A stretch of 64,000 bases of DNA, taken from the NCBI GenBank assembly GCA_905183005.1, contig CAJJDO010000112.1, positions 309,636-373,635 on the forward strand, given 5' to 3'. The position numbers and the translations under genes were made by a program. The notes beneath the pieces were generated by a model. The model had not been told where the DNA came from. It saw nothing but the letters and a program-made list of their open reading frames with translations, and ran no database searches. This document shows, piece by piece, positions 36,655 to 49,458 of the stretch; position 1 is the first letter of the stretch, and the number at the start of each line of letters is the position of its first letter. The DNA is from Paramecium pentaurelia (Eukaryota > Ciliophora > Oligohymenophorea > Peniculida > Parameciidae).

Positions 36655-38438
36655 ATGAACGAATTAAAGTCTCCAAAACTATTGAATGGTTTAGGATAAA
36701 AGAAATAGCAAAATGTACAAGATCAAAATGACACAAGTCTACTTTTGCAATTGTTCTAAAAGATTCAACCAGTTGAAATTATTAGAATGAATGTATTTAG
36801 AATCCCTTTATGTTAGGATTCCAAAAAAAAGAGTTAATCTGTTCTATACATCTATGAAGATGAATCTGAATCTAAATTCTAAGAGACCATCAAATATGGA
36901 GTCTTGGAATATGAATAACATCAATACCAATAAGCTTTATTCTAATTTAAATAAGCAGAATAAATCCTAACTGCAATAGCAAGTCCTCCTATTCATTATT
37001 AACTAATCAATAAAATCAACATCGGTACTCATGCTTTATATTAAGGGTGTCTCATTCTATGCCATAGGATGGTTGGAAAATGCCTTCACTTGTTTCGAAG
37101 ATACTATTTTGATATTGAAGAAGTATATAAATCAAACAACACAAGAGAGAATCCTCTTAGATACAATTAGACTCTAATGTTTTCTATAATGCTGCATAAT
37201 TTTATCTGAAATCGGTTAGCATCATGAAGCATTGGCTATTTCTAAAATTGCAATCAAAAAGGCATTAAAATTATTGTTTGATCTCCATTCCCACTCAGAA
37301 GAATCCTTGCAGAAGAAACTCTTAGAAGAGATACTAAGAAAGTCAATAGCTTTGCCACAATTAAAACCTAAACAATAAGGAATAATTATCACTTTTCCTT
37401 CCTCTAAAACATAATAATTGACTCAAGAAAATCTTCTACATATCTTTAAAGATTGTTCAACTTAATATATTGAAAAAGCCAATATCCTTAGTTACATTTA
37501 AATGACTCCTTTAAACTTTGATTCCCTTCTCTTTCAAGTGAACTTAACTAATCAATAATTCCTCCATATATTTTCCTTGTTTGTGATCTCCCTCTATTGT
37601 ACATCAACAGAATCAAGATTCATTGAACAAATTTTAGATCCATTACAATTTACAGAAGCTGAAAATTATTTATCGAGAGCATTAGAATTAGTTTATTTGT
37701 ATTTTCCTAAAGATATGCCCTTGGTCAATCAATTATTAAATGTTCACAATAGATTTCATGATATATCAAAATAAATAATTTAAGAAGATGTTCATTAAAA
37801 GCATGAATAAAATTATGAGATAGTTTTACTTAAACCTATATTAGAACCTTAAAAATGTGGATTTGTTATTCCCATTATTCGTAAATGTATTATATACTTA
37901 TTATATATTAGCCAAATGTTCATATTTAATAAAAGAAAGAGCAATATCCCTTAAAGAATAATAATTCTAAATTACTAAAGCTTAAAATTTAAATATAGAT
38001 ACAAATACTTATGAAGGTTCAAAACCATAAAATAGGAAACTTAGATCAATTTCTACTACAAATAAAAATAAACCTAATTCTCCAAAATGGGGACTCAATT
38101 AAGTTGCAGAGATCTATTTAAAAGAAAAGAATGCAAGCAATCATTAAAATATAAATATTACCAATTTTAGATAAACTCATTTCAAAAGACCATAAACAAA
38201 AGCAAGCTAAAAGTAATATTGCTTTGAAAAACCAAGGTTTAATATTAATTTCTTAATTATCAACAATTTAAATCATGTCCAATTACCACCAAAAAGAAAG
38301 AGAGGTACATCATTTAATTTAGAATCAATTAAACCACCTTAAACAGCTCTAAACAGTGCAAAAGGGAATAAAGAATTACTAAAATCATATTAAATGTAAA
38401 CCAAAATTAAAAATCTAATTAAATCCTATCAAATATGA
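36655..38438 (+). CDS. TPR-repeat protein of unknown function, about 569 aa
   Basis: Tetratricopeptide-like helices are visible: LEYEQHQYQQALFQFKQAEQ, then AIGWLENAFTCFEDTILIL, then LSEIGQHHEALAISKIAIK, then FTEAENYLSRALELVYLYF. These pack as protein-binding surfaces. The C-terminal ~150 residues are basic, Asn/Ser-rich and probably disordered (LPPKRKRGTSFN), ending LIKSYQI. A 31-nt intron near 37889-37919 restores the tail. A second frame change near 37020-37065 needs either a 43-nt intron, longer than the others here, or one extra base in the sequence; with the 43-nt intron the gene closes at 570 codons. No catalytic motif was seen. It is divergently paired with the AGC kinase. Confidence 0.75.
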
Positions 38439-40123
38439 TTTTAGTTTTAATTGTTCTATTATAACCATATTTCATTCATTTATTTTTATTTATAATAAAT
38501 ATTTAACATAATTATCATATTACAGCCATATATTTCATAAATTTTAAGATTACACATGATAAAATCACTTAAATTGTTTTGTTAAATTTATATAATAACA
38601 AGATTATTTATAGATTTAATATAAATAAATAAGGTTCATAGATAAGTATTATGGTTTTATGTTTGATTATGTAAATAATATGTTTAGTAGGTTTGATAAA
38701 TAACATGAATATGATATATATAGTTATGAATAGTATAAGATTTAAGGATATTATGAAATTTGGATAATAAATAATTTCATTTTTTTAAATTATGATCAAG
38801 TTATAACAATATCAATAAAATAATAAACTGAATGGGATTAAGAAATGAATTGCTATCATGAATACTTTAGAATAAATAAAATAATACTGGACCGAAATTG
38901 TTTGATTAATAAAAAATGATAAATTAAAAATTAATTGAAAACATTTATTTATTGTAATATTATTATTCTTTTTTTCATTTTTCCCTTTTTAAATTGAGAA
39001 TCGTAATTAATTTAATAAGGTTGCATTTTAAAATGTTTGAAAATATGAATAGTATAGTTTTTCATGTAAATTAAGACACATGAAAAATACATATAACCAA
39101 GTTGTCATTAGTTCAAATATGTAGATAGACAGAACTATTATAATAGGTGTTTCTTAAGTATAACATAAAAAATTAATTAAAAACATAATAAAAATTATTT
39201 TTAATAGGTTTTTTTAGTATATTATTCATGTGTTATTTAATTCATATAATGAAGTCAACAAGTTTTATATATTAGTAATTAAAGAAAATAATAAGAGTTC
39301 GTTTTAGAAGGAACTTGTAAGCTTATTTTTTATTAATAATTAACATTTAAGCAATTTAGTTGAAGGAAAGGTCATTTTTAGACATTTCAAAGAGCTTCAT
39401 TTAACTGAATATCTTGAAATTTATTTTTCTACATTTTAGAAACAAATTAAAGTACTTTTCAAACTTAAAGATCAAAAAGAGAATTTAATATGTAAATCTC
39501 AACTAGAGAGGTAATGAATTGAGAATAAAGGACGATGGGACATGATTACTAGGATAATAACATTCACCTTATTAAAAGATTATTCTAAGAAAATAGTTAG
39601 AAATATATAAGCATTTAGTAGTTTGCTTCTTCTATATTGCAATCCTTATATTTTTATGCATATTTGGAAGTATTATTGAGTCAAGATGGAATTAATTGAT
39701 TATTTTATGCTTATAGAATAATATAATGTAAATAGATAGGAGATATAGATAAATCCAGGGTATTTTGAAGATATTTAAAACATATTTGGTATTGATTGAA
39801 GAAATTTAAATATAGGAAGATATTTGTAAATAAATTATAGATTTATGATTTTATAATTAGGAATAATGAAGTTATGAATTAAAAAATGGTTAACTAAAAT
39901 TATGTTGGTTAAATGTTAGAAGTTTAGAATTATTTAATCAATATGCTTTAACTAATTACTATCAAATAGAATGAGAAAATATATATTAGTTTATTATTTT
40001 TTATTAATGCAAAGCTCAAACTTATATTTTGTATATAATTCTGGATCTGAATAATTTTGGAAGAGAAAAGATTATTAGTTAATAAATGACCTCATGTAAG
40101 GATTGCTCCAAGATTCGAGAGAG
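38439..40123. other. Gene-poor AT-rich region with two broken-looking plus-strand ORFs
   Basis: Plus-strand frames at 38680-38919 (MFSRFDKQHEYDIYSYEQ...) and about 39210-39517 (YNEVNKFYILVIKENNKS..., ending KSQLER) have more coding-like composition than their surroundings. They are separated by sequence with stops in every frame that I could not bridge with short introns. They could be decayed exons of one gene, two small genes or chance. The remainder is A/T-rich intergenic sequence. Confidence 0.3.
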
Positions 40124-41786
40124 ATGATAACACTGTATAAAACAGGGAAAATATTAAAAAAGTATATAGGTAGACAATATAAAACCTTTTAACAACATTT
40201 GTTTTATTTTAGAGAGGTATAAATTTTTAAGTTAATAGAAAGAATGGAGAATTGGGAGGATTTGTTGTTTTGAAGAATGTCTATTTTAAACTAAACAAAA
40301 AAAATGTTACACAAAATATTCCTTATGACAGTTGTCTTACTCTAATAAGAGATCGCAGTAGAATTGATCTTTATTTTAACCATTCAGTTGAGATCGATTA
40401 ATTTTTAAGAGAACTATAGAGATGTTGTATTATCGATGGCTTTGAGTAGCATTATTAATTGCTTCAAAATATAGGTACTGGTTCTACAGCTCAAGTAAGA
40501 CTTTACAAAATAAATTAGGTCTTTTTGGCAGAAAATATTCTAGATCATAAGTAATATGCAGTAAAATAGATTGAGAAAGAGCAAGCTACTGGAAGACATC
40601 GTATATTGAGATCGAAAACATTATTAGAAGAAATATTTATGATGAGGAGTTTGGATCATCCTAATATAATGAAATTACATCAAGTTTATGAATCAGAAAG
40701 TAGAATTTATATTAATAAATAGAGCATATTTTATTAGTTATTAGCTTATTTGAAGGAGGACAATTGATGGATAAAATCAAAAACTTTAATTTCCTTATCA
40801 AAAGAGAGTTGGCTAAATTGTTAATTGAAACTGTACATTATATGCACACCAAAGTATTTTATATCGAAATTAGGGAATTATGCATAGAGATTTAAAACCA
40901 TTTAATATCCTCTACAAAAATAAAGATCCTTAAGATTGGTAATTTGGAATTGGAGATTTTGGATTCTCTACATCAATAAAATAACAATAACATATTCTAT
41001 ATAAATGTGGTACTCCTGGTTATGTGGCACCTGAAATTATAGAATATAGAGAAAAGTCTAAGATGTATGGATTGTCATGTGATGTGTTTAGTATTGGTGT
41101 AATTATTTATGAAATGTAAGAGTAGAAAAATTAAATAGATTTTTTAATGTCCATCCTTTTAAAAGTAAGACAAAAGATGAAACTTTAAGATAAAATGTAA
41201 ATGCTTAAATTAATTTTGATGATCGTGTTTGCATCCCTTAATCACTTAAATCTTTAATCATTTCTATGGTTAGAAAAAATCCACGACATAGATTTACTTT
41301 ATAATAATGTTTAGATCATGACTTTTTTAAAGAAAGCTTATCTAAATTCAATGAATTATCATAAGAAATTTAAGAGTAAATTTAAATATATAATTTTATA
41401 GACATGAACCAAAAACAATGGAGATTAGAAACTTAAGGTGTTAGACTCTTTAGTTTTTAAAAACCCAAAATAATAGAAGAAGATAATCATTACCTCAAGA
41501 TTTCTCTGTTACTTAAGAACCATAAATTTAATAAAGTAAGTCTCAAATATATTATAAAAAAGGAAAAAGTATTATAATTAAACACAGATAATCAGTTTCA
41601 TCTACACATGAGTCAAAATTCAAACTAGAATCTTAACAATAGTTCTAATTGATCTAATAAAATTAAATATAATTTGGATCTTAGCTAAAATTAGCTTAAT
41701 TAGAAAAGATTTGTGAGATTTTATTGAATGATTCAAATTGCAAACCAAAAGAATTTGGAAATATATATTTAATTAAGAAATAGTGA
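40124..41786 (+). CDS. PH-domain serine/threonine protein kinase (CAMK-like)
   Basis: The N-terminus (MITLYKTGKILKKYIGRQY) starts a pleckstrin-homology-like fold. The strands KNVYFKLN and SRIDLYFNHSVEIDQFLREL with its C-terminal helix lead straight into the kinase: IGTGSTAQVRLYK, YAVKQI, HPNIMKLHQVYE, LFEGGQLMDKI, GIMHRDLKPFNILY, GDFGFST, CGTPGYVAPEI and SCDVFSIGVIIYEM. The Cys-Gly-Thr-Pro-Gly activation loop and Phe-Glu-Gly-Gly hinge are CaMK-like. Introns of 20-26 nt fall inside the kinase domain and after it. The C-terminal tail is Gln/Ser-rich. The PH domain suggests phosphoinositide-directed membrane recruitment. One exon junction inside the PH region (around 40205-40240) is unresolved, so the first ~40 residues are less certain. 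Confidence 0.82.
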
Positions 41787-42704
41787 AGATGATGTAAATA
41801 TATATATATATATATAACATGAAATTGATTGATCTTCAAAAATTATCAGAAAAAAATATTTTTTTATAAAATATTAAGATTAATGTAGGAATACGAAAGA
41901 GTAAAATTTATCTTTACAGTATTGGAAAAGTTTATTGTCATGGTATATCATTTATCTATAGCAGGATTTAAATAGTAAAATAGCATTGGATGACCTAAAA
42001 TTTACATTCACTAATATTCTGAAAATAGATTTGTTTGCAAAAAGATTATAGTTTTCAATTACAAAAGGGTTAAAATAATATAGTCTCAATTCACAATAAT
42101 CCTTAATCTAGTAAGAGAATTTAAGAATTTTTAATTTAAATAATTAAGAAAGAAAATAAATCGATATAAATGTAAAATTTATAGAAGAAGGTGCATGATT
42201 ATATCTAATATTAAATTTAACAATCTCTATTAAAGTTAATTAATAATAACAATTATAACCTTAGTTTATTATCGAAAACACTTTCCCTTAATCCAAAACA
42301 CTTTTTAAAAATAAAAATTTTCGTTTATTGATTAAACTTCTGAATAATATCTAGTGAATTTAATAAGAAACTCAAATTTTTCTTTGAATTATTATAATAT
42401 AGTTGATATTCTCAAGTTTGCTAGATTAGCATTTTATTTATTTAATTTTTAATGATGCTATATTAAAGAGTGCCAATAAAATTAGGTACTCATATACTGA
42501 AATGATGATAAATAAGGATACATACACTTAATAATAAATATTAAAATTTTATTTATTAATATAATATATTCATAATTCAAAAATTTTGTTAGGAATGCAA
42601 GAAAATAATTAATCAGAATAAAGAATATTATGATTAGTTTATTAATTTTTTTTTGTTTAAATTTTTGATTATAATTTGATGGAATCTTCAATGAGATAGA
42701 ATCT
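41787..42704. other. AT-rich intergenic region
   Basis: No frame of recognisable coding character was found. A TA-dinucleotide run lies at about 41799-41816, just downstream of the kinase stop. Short open frames here have no domain-like content. Confidence 0.5.
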
Positions 42705-43441
42705 ATGAATGAAAGTGATTAACTAAAATTTCCTAAATTTGAATTTAATTATTATATTAAATTGATAAAAGTTTTGATAAATATAAAATTTTAATAATAG
42801 TCAAATAGTATTTTTTTGGCTTTAAAATTAAAATAATGAAAGTTGAATTAATATGTATGAAATAATTAATTAAAGGGATATTGTGATTTATTGTAATATA
42901 ATTTAGATCACATTAATTAAATCCATTTAATTGGATATTTATAATAATAATAATTGTAGATATATTAAAGCTAATTAAATTATAGGATTGTTTAAATACC
43001 ATAAAAATAATTAGAATAATTTTGCAATTAATCAATTTTAATAAATATTTTTATTGTTAGCCTTATTATTGCTTAGTAATTGATGAGTAATTCTAATATA
43101 AGAAAATTAAATTTGAGATAATTTATTAGTTATTATAATTAATGAAAAATGATAATTGAATTAATTTATTGGCTTCTTAATAAAATGTTATTGATGCAAA
43201 AGAATTCTTTATTTAATTTTGATCAAATGTTAAGTTTTAGATTATTGATTATAAAATTACAACACTTAAATAAATTGAATCTGATTATAAGATTGTCAAT
43301 GTTCTTGAGAATTCGTTATTTTTTTGTAATTAAATGAATACAATTAAACTTCTCATTTCATGGGTTATTGTGTATGATATACTTTATAACTTTAAAGGAT
43401 AAGAATTAATTGAAGTATTTATTTAATAAATTGTTTCTTGA
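42705..43441 (+). CDS. Probable N-terminal exons of the TmcB-like membrane protein (unresolved)
   Basis: Coding-like pieces with membrane character precede the clearly readable part of the large membrane protein: MNESDQLKFPKFEFNYYIKL at 42705, a hydrophobic helix (NWIFIIIIIVDILKLI) near 42930, and IVNVLENSLFFCNQMNTIKL followed by LLISWVIVYDILYNFKGQEL. The last is linked to the downstream frame by a plausible 24-nt intron at about 43431-43454. Two TGA codons near 43152 and 43222 remain in frame between these pieces and could not be removed by any normal-sized intron that I could find. This is either a complex set of small exons or local decay. Confidence 0.45.
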
Positions 43442-46400
43442 ATGAAGTTCATTAAGATTTTGACTGTTATTATCTACAGATCAATGGTAATATTAGAGTT
43501 TACTAGCTAACCATCATAAATAATTCATATTGCCTCTCAATTTCTAGGTGAATTAATGATACTAAAATGTGGATTATTAATATACTCAGATGGGTAAGGT
43601 AAGAAAAAGTCTTTTGAAAGTTTCCTTGTATATATTATTAGACCATATACATATTTTATACAATAAGATTTATAGGTTGCATACACAATAGTTACTTTTG
43701 TGCTTATGCAAATACTGATATTCTACTGGTGTTATCTAATCATATATAGGGAGAAGAAAAAGATAAAATCATTCATAAATGTAATTCAAAAATATGAGTC
43801 TCATTCAACCCTGAATTTTATTTTAATTTTGTTATGGAAAACCTTATTTTTGTTTTTAACAGAGTTTCTGGGGTTTGTTCTATTAGAAGGATGCTTTGTA
43901 ATATTATTTGATAATATATAAGATAATATATTTTGTATTATCTGTTCAACCATAATTATTTTAGAAATCTTTTTCCTAATTATATTCTAAGAATTATTTT
44001 GGAATAAAAGTTTACATTATATACCAAAATAATTGAACTAAATAAATTAACAAACAATATTGGTATTGTATGCTAAATTATTAAAAATAATGACTCTTTG
44101 TCTTTTTGCAAGTTAAATAACTAATAAATCTTATATAGTATTAGGAATTTCAATACTAAGTAGTTTCTTAGAATTATATATATAATTAATACTGAAAATA
44201 AGATTGGACATATTAATTATTAAATTGGATGTATTAATGTAAAGCTTAATTATATGTGTTTCAATATAATAAGTATTTGTGATGGCTAGTACTTCTTCAT
44301 TAGAATTTTTGTGGATAATTGTTGGGATTTTACTTTACAAATCAATATGTTAATTTTACTTAAATGATAATGTTATCTCAATTTAATCAAATTAAAATTA
44401 AGGGGAATAAAAACTCATGTGCGGAAGAAAGAAGATTTATTTATATTAAAATCTTATTTCGAAAAGAGACTCAGAATATAGATTGATTAATAAGATTTTG
44501 ATATAAAAACATTAAGAGGATTGCTCAAATAAATCTTGTTTTTGTAGGAATGATGAAATGATTATGATTAAATTGGATCATTTGATTATTAAAGAATAAA
44601 TTCATGAATACAAATAGCTGATATCATAATAGAAAATAAAATCATCAATACTCTACATATAGTATATTTAATTACTTATACTTAATAATAAATATTTTGA
44701 AGCATTAAACATTACTTAAAAATTGATAAACTAAATCAATAAAAAATCAAAATTTACTACACAAGTTTAAATAATAAAAGGATAGGTATCATTATTGCAT
44801 AAATTATTGTTAAAATTGCTTTAATAAAAAATTTTAATTAATATTTAATCATCCCTTTTAAATAGTGCTTAACATTCGACTAAATCATAGGGATTTAAAT
44901 AAGCAATAAAATCTTATTAATAAAAGAAAGATTCAGAAAAAATTATTTAAAATCAATTCAATAGAATATTGAAATTAAAAATTGATTTTTTAGAAGAATT
45001 ATCAAATTCTACTTCTTTAAATGCTAAAAAAATAAACGATAAGGCTTTCAAAATTATCAATCAAATGGATGAATTTAAATAATAATTGATTCTCAATTTT
45101 TAAAAGATTCCAAGTATAATATTTATTTAAATTTAGCACATAGTAATAAAGGATTATTGTTATTCTTCTAAATTGAAGTCTTAAATGATCTAATAAATTC
45201 TCAAAAGATTAATGCAGCAAGTACTTTATCAGAAAATTAAGAAGAAATGATATTTGTAAACAATATTTATTAACAACTTGTTAATCAATTTTCATATGCT
45301 AAATTTATTATTGGAGAAGAAGGTAATATTGAGTTAGCATCAAATAGTGTATCATAATAATTAAATATTGGGGTTAATAAATATAGTGCCTTTAATGAAA
45401 TGGTTCCATAATCATTGGTATCTTTTCATAAATAGTTTATGAAAGAATTTATTTCTACAGGATAGAATAAATACTTTTTAAATATTAATTAATCATTTTT
45501 ACAAATATCTACAGGCATAATAATTCCTATTGAATTGTGTATGGATATTTAATTTGATTAAAAGATGAACTAATTAATGGCAATAACATTCATAAAAGAA
45601 GCACATACAAACAATTCCTTTCATTATATCATAGTAGATGATAGATATAGAATCAAAGAGATCTCACAAGGTTTATATTTTGAAACTTTAGAATATCCAA
45701 CTTTCGTTAAAATGCAATTATATAATTCATCTATATTCACTCTTATACCAGAATTAAAAAAAGAAGACTTATCTTTAGATAAAACTTTAAGGTCTTATTC
45801 CTTGTGCTTTCCATAAAATAAATAAACGTCTAGTAGTTTAAGAAGTTAAAATAGATCACAAGAATATTTTCAAGGTGATATCTCCATAAAGCCAAGAGTT
45901 ATTAATAAGAAAATCTTATATTACATTTTTGAAATAAGTGATTTTAAATCAGAAAGAAAAGATATGATCGAAATAATGTCTATACAATAAGGAGATATGG
46001 ATGAAAAAGAAATTATAAATATTCCATTAGAAATCCATAATTTGTATGAATAAACAGTTCCAAATTAAATTTGGCAACTTCCAATTAATTCTAATTTAGA
46101 ATCTGAAAGACCATTAGTATTTTTAAGTAATTGTGATCCTTCAGAGCTTCGATTGAAAGATTCAAAGGATTAAGATAATTTCAATATTATGTAGAATAAA
46201 GCAAAAAGTTCTATTAATACCGAAAAAAATTAGATTTCTAAAAATGATTAAGAAAAATTTGATGATGCTGGTTCTTAAATTTCTTCAGTAGCTGCAATTA
46301 GAAGGTCAATCTATTTTAAATAATTTTAAATTGTAAATGATTTAATATTCTCTAAAATATTTCCACCCAATATTAAGGCATTTAACATCATCTTTATAAT

Positions 46401-48186
46401 CTATGTTATTGTTGGAGTTCTTAATTTTAGTCTTTTAATTGATTAAGTTGCAAACTTATAGAAATATTAAGAATTAATGGTATTATTGAAAATAAAATAT
46501 GATATCTATGAACCAATAGAATCATTCTTAAATACAAGATATACTATAGTTGGATTGAATGGAGCATTGTCAAGTAAGATTATATCTTAACAGGAATATG
46601 ATTATTTAATTAAGTTTCCAAGATCAAATTTAGCAAAGGGATATGATGATCTAAAAGTGAACATTATGGATGTTATTTAGAAAAGAGAGTTTCAATCATT
46701 TCTAAAAGATAAATACTTTGAAGCGTTTTGGTATACTTCTACTAATAAAGGAAGCTAAAGAAATACAACTTTTAGAAGTGGAATTTTGGCTATGCTCAAT
46801 TATCAATATGAATACAAATTGGCTTATACTATCAGACCTCTTGTAATAGATAGTGCTTACTCTTATTATTCATATAAGAATTACATTCCTATTTTTGAAA
46901 TGTTTACATAATTTAATTCAGATGTCTTAGAATTACTCATATTATTGCTATAAAATTAATAGTATGAACTAGCATTGATAAATATTATCTTTAATATATT
47001 ATTGGCATTAATAACATTGGGATATGTATCATATTTAATTAAATAACGTAAATTAAAAAACAAATTTTTAAGTCTGCTATGTCAATAAGACAAGGATGTC
47101 ATGCATTAAGAAAGTCATCGATTATCAATACTTTCTACTTAAATCAATACAAATTATAATCATATATGTCAATATGCCCTAGATATTTAAATATTCGATG
47201 ATAATTTAAAGATGCGCGAAAAGGATTACTATGATTTAGTCAATAAAAAGGGTAAGAAAATCAATAACTTAAGAAGAAATAGACAATTAAATCTCATTAA
47301 CTTTTTCTAAATTTCGATTGCATTAGCAAATTTCTGTTTCTTTTTACTAATAAATATACTAACAATTGATTCTCTTGATAAGTATTTGTTTAAATAAAAA
47401 AATACTGGAGAAATTTATTCATCACTTTCAAACACAGGAGTTGATGTTTTAATTATCTATGCTCAAAGAGAAGTTATGTATAGGATTGTTGCTTTTTCAT
47501 TTCTATCACCAAAAGACATTTAGGATATTCAAGATCAGATTGATACAAGTCTTCATTAAATAACTAATTTTTCATAGAAGTTTATTGAAGTTAATCAAGA
47601 TGATTATCTACTTGATGAAAATTCAATAAAACTATTTCATGATGCAAGCACCTCATCAATATGCAATTTCTTACCTGAAGTAATAATTATTATAACTGTA
47701 GAAATATGCTAATGTTTCACAATCTTTATGTCCTATTGTTTTACATGGAATATTGACTAAAGGATTGATAGCAACTTTAAATTTGATGCAAAATTCACTT
47801 TTCGCTGAAAAATAAGTTAATAACTTTACGTCGAGATCTAATAGTTAATTACCTGTAAAGGAATTAGAAGGGGCAACATTTACTGCTTGGGTTATTTAAG
47901 AATTAGTCAATAAACTTGAGCAAAATTTAAAGAGTTATTCGACTTAACTTTAATAATCATATAATGTATATAAATAAATCAATATTACTAGTTTATTTAT
48001 GCAATTGGTATTGTATTGTAGGTAATCTTTGGCTTATGTGTAATTGTAGTAAACAGTAAGTATGAAGTTTAATAAATCAGCCTTCTTAAAAGAGTTGTTT
48101 ATTTAATACCCTAATCTATATTGCTATTTGATGATTCTTTTTAGAGGCAAATCAAAATAGTCTTAAAATAAGAAGAACTTTAATGA
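43442..48186 (+). CDS. Large multi-pass membrane protein of the ciliate TmcB/PAS-like type
   Basis: The readable part begins in a block of membrane segments (YTIVTFVLMQILIFYWCYLI, LILLWKTLFLFLTEFLGF, IFCIICSTIIILEIFF and further ones). It then passes into a long cytoplasmic stretch with a Cys-containing CSNKSCFCRND motif and helical repeats, and then a PAS-like segment (SFHYIIVDDRYRIKEISQGL). After an acidic linker comes a second membrane block (IKAFNIIFIIYVIVGVLNFS, ALINIIFNILLALITLGYVSYLI, FFQISIALANFCFFLLINILT, and FIYAIGIVLQVIFGLCVIVV). It ends with the typical LLKRVVYLIPQSILL...FQRQIKIVLKQEE tail. Introns of 22-26 nt join the frames. This order is that of the large PAS/TmcB-like proteins that are expanded in Paramecium and Tetrahymena; their function is largely unknown, with sensing or mechanosensing proposed. 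The annotated start is a minimum. Confidence 0.75.
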
Positions 48187-48756
48187 AATATTTCTTAAAA
48201 TTATTTAGTAGATTCTAATATTATAGAATTATTTTTACAACTTTATTATTATTAAATATAATTAAGTTGGGTATTTAATTAAATTTTCATAATGTATTTA
48301 TTCTTTGAAAGAAAATAACAAATTTCAAATCTGATTTTATTCATTAATCCAATTTCATGCAATTAATCGAAGTTTATGCTTACAATCATGAAAATTATCA
48401 TTTCTTACTTTCATTCATTTTCATAATACTTTGTGATGTTTCTTTTATTCTTGATCATAAAATATTTGTTTCTCGTTTTAAAAGTATTTCATTGTGTTAA
48501 ACGATAGTATGTTATTTATAATTAATTTTGGAAAGTCAATTAGAAAAGACAAGTTCTATATTATTTTTAATTAAATTTTTTGTAATTTTATTTTGTCCAA
48601 ATAGATAATATAAAAATTAATAAGTAAATTTGGAGATTGAAAAGAGAAATATATATCTCATTAGAAATTCTTTAGCTTTTTCTGACATAATATTGTGTTC
48701 CAAAACTCAACAAAAACATAATTTGAATGCAGTAATTATTAAATCATTATTAGTTT
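48187..48756. other. Short intergenic region
   Basis: This lies between the 3' end of the plus-strand TmcB-like gene and the 3' end of a truncated minus-strand membrane fragment. I see no coding frame, only A/T-rich sequence. Confidence 0.5.
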
Positions 48757-49447
48757 TCAAAAACTTAAATAACAAAGAAAAACGCACATTATTTTAATTT
48801 TACAAAAAATAGAATTTCTGAAATAATTTTTTGTTAATTCTGTAATATCTCTTGAAACACTTAGATTAGAGACACTATTTATCCACACTAAGAAGGCATA
48901 ATCTAAATCTTGGTCTAATATGAAAGTGATTAATTTTGATTTTATCCTAGGATCAATAAAAAGCTAATATTTAATTAAAGAGTCTTATCTATATCTCCTT
49001 TTAAAGTAAAAAGTATCCAAATTAGCATCACAAGTCTTTAAGAAAAAAACTAACTGACTAATATTTTACTTCCAAAAGCAAACTTTGTTAAGGATTTGAT
49101 TTTATCTTTTACCCTAAAAATTAGTTGTGATTAAATAATTAGTAAAATCCTTATTTAGATATGAATAGCTATTAATTAGACAAATCTTCTGATACATAAA
49201 TAACAAAGCTATGTTTAAACTATAAATTTCTGGGGTTGAGTATTCCTATTCTAATTAAGACTGGAATTGAAATAGCAATATTATTAAAAAACTCATCAAT
49301 TACATTGATAACAGCCTAGAATTTATAATTAGTAAAACTCATGTATATATAAAGTAAGAATAGATAATAAGCAAAAACAGTGATATAAATAAACATTATT
49401 GCTAATGATATAATCAAAGATTCATAATTTATAAATATTTTTTATTT
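48757..49447 (-). pseudogene. Truncated relative of the giant surface protein's membrane end
   Basis: A minus-strand frame, open from just after a TGA at 49448-49450, encodes membrane segments (ESLIISLAIMFIYITVFAYY) and then INVIDEFFNNIAISIPVLIR. These align in order with EDLIIIKAAMIFIITFIYSI and LNIIDEISTLVCETSIVL of the gene immediately upstream. A 19-nt intron continues the frame into DPRIKSKLITFILDQDLDY and ITELTKNYFRNSIF before a TGA at 48757-48759. No good start exists; the first ATG is at 49396. It begins about 10 bp after the stop of its larger relative. I read it as the 3' remnant of a tandem duplicate; it could still be expressed as a small membrane protein. Confidence 0.5.
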
Positions 49448-49458
49448 TCATACATTAT

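Noticed and set aside
41820..42180. Possible coding frame with GIRKSKIYLYSIGKVYCHG
   Set aside because: The frame breaks after about 60 codons, has no start, and no short intron extends it; treated as non-coding.
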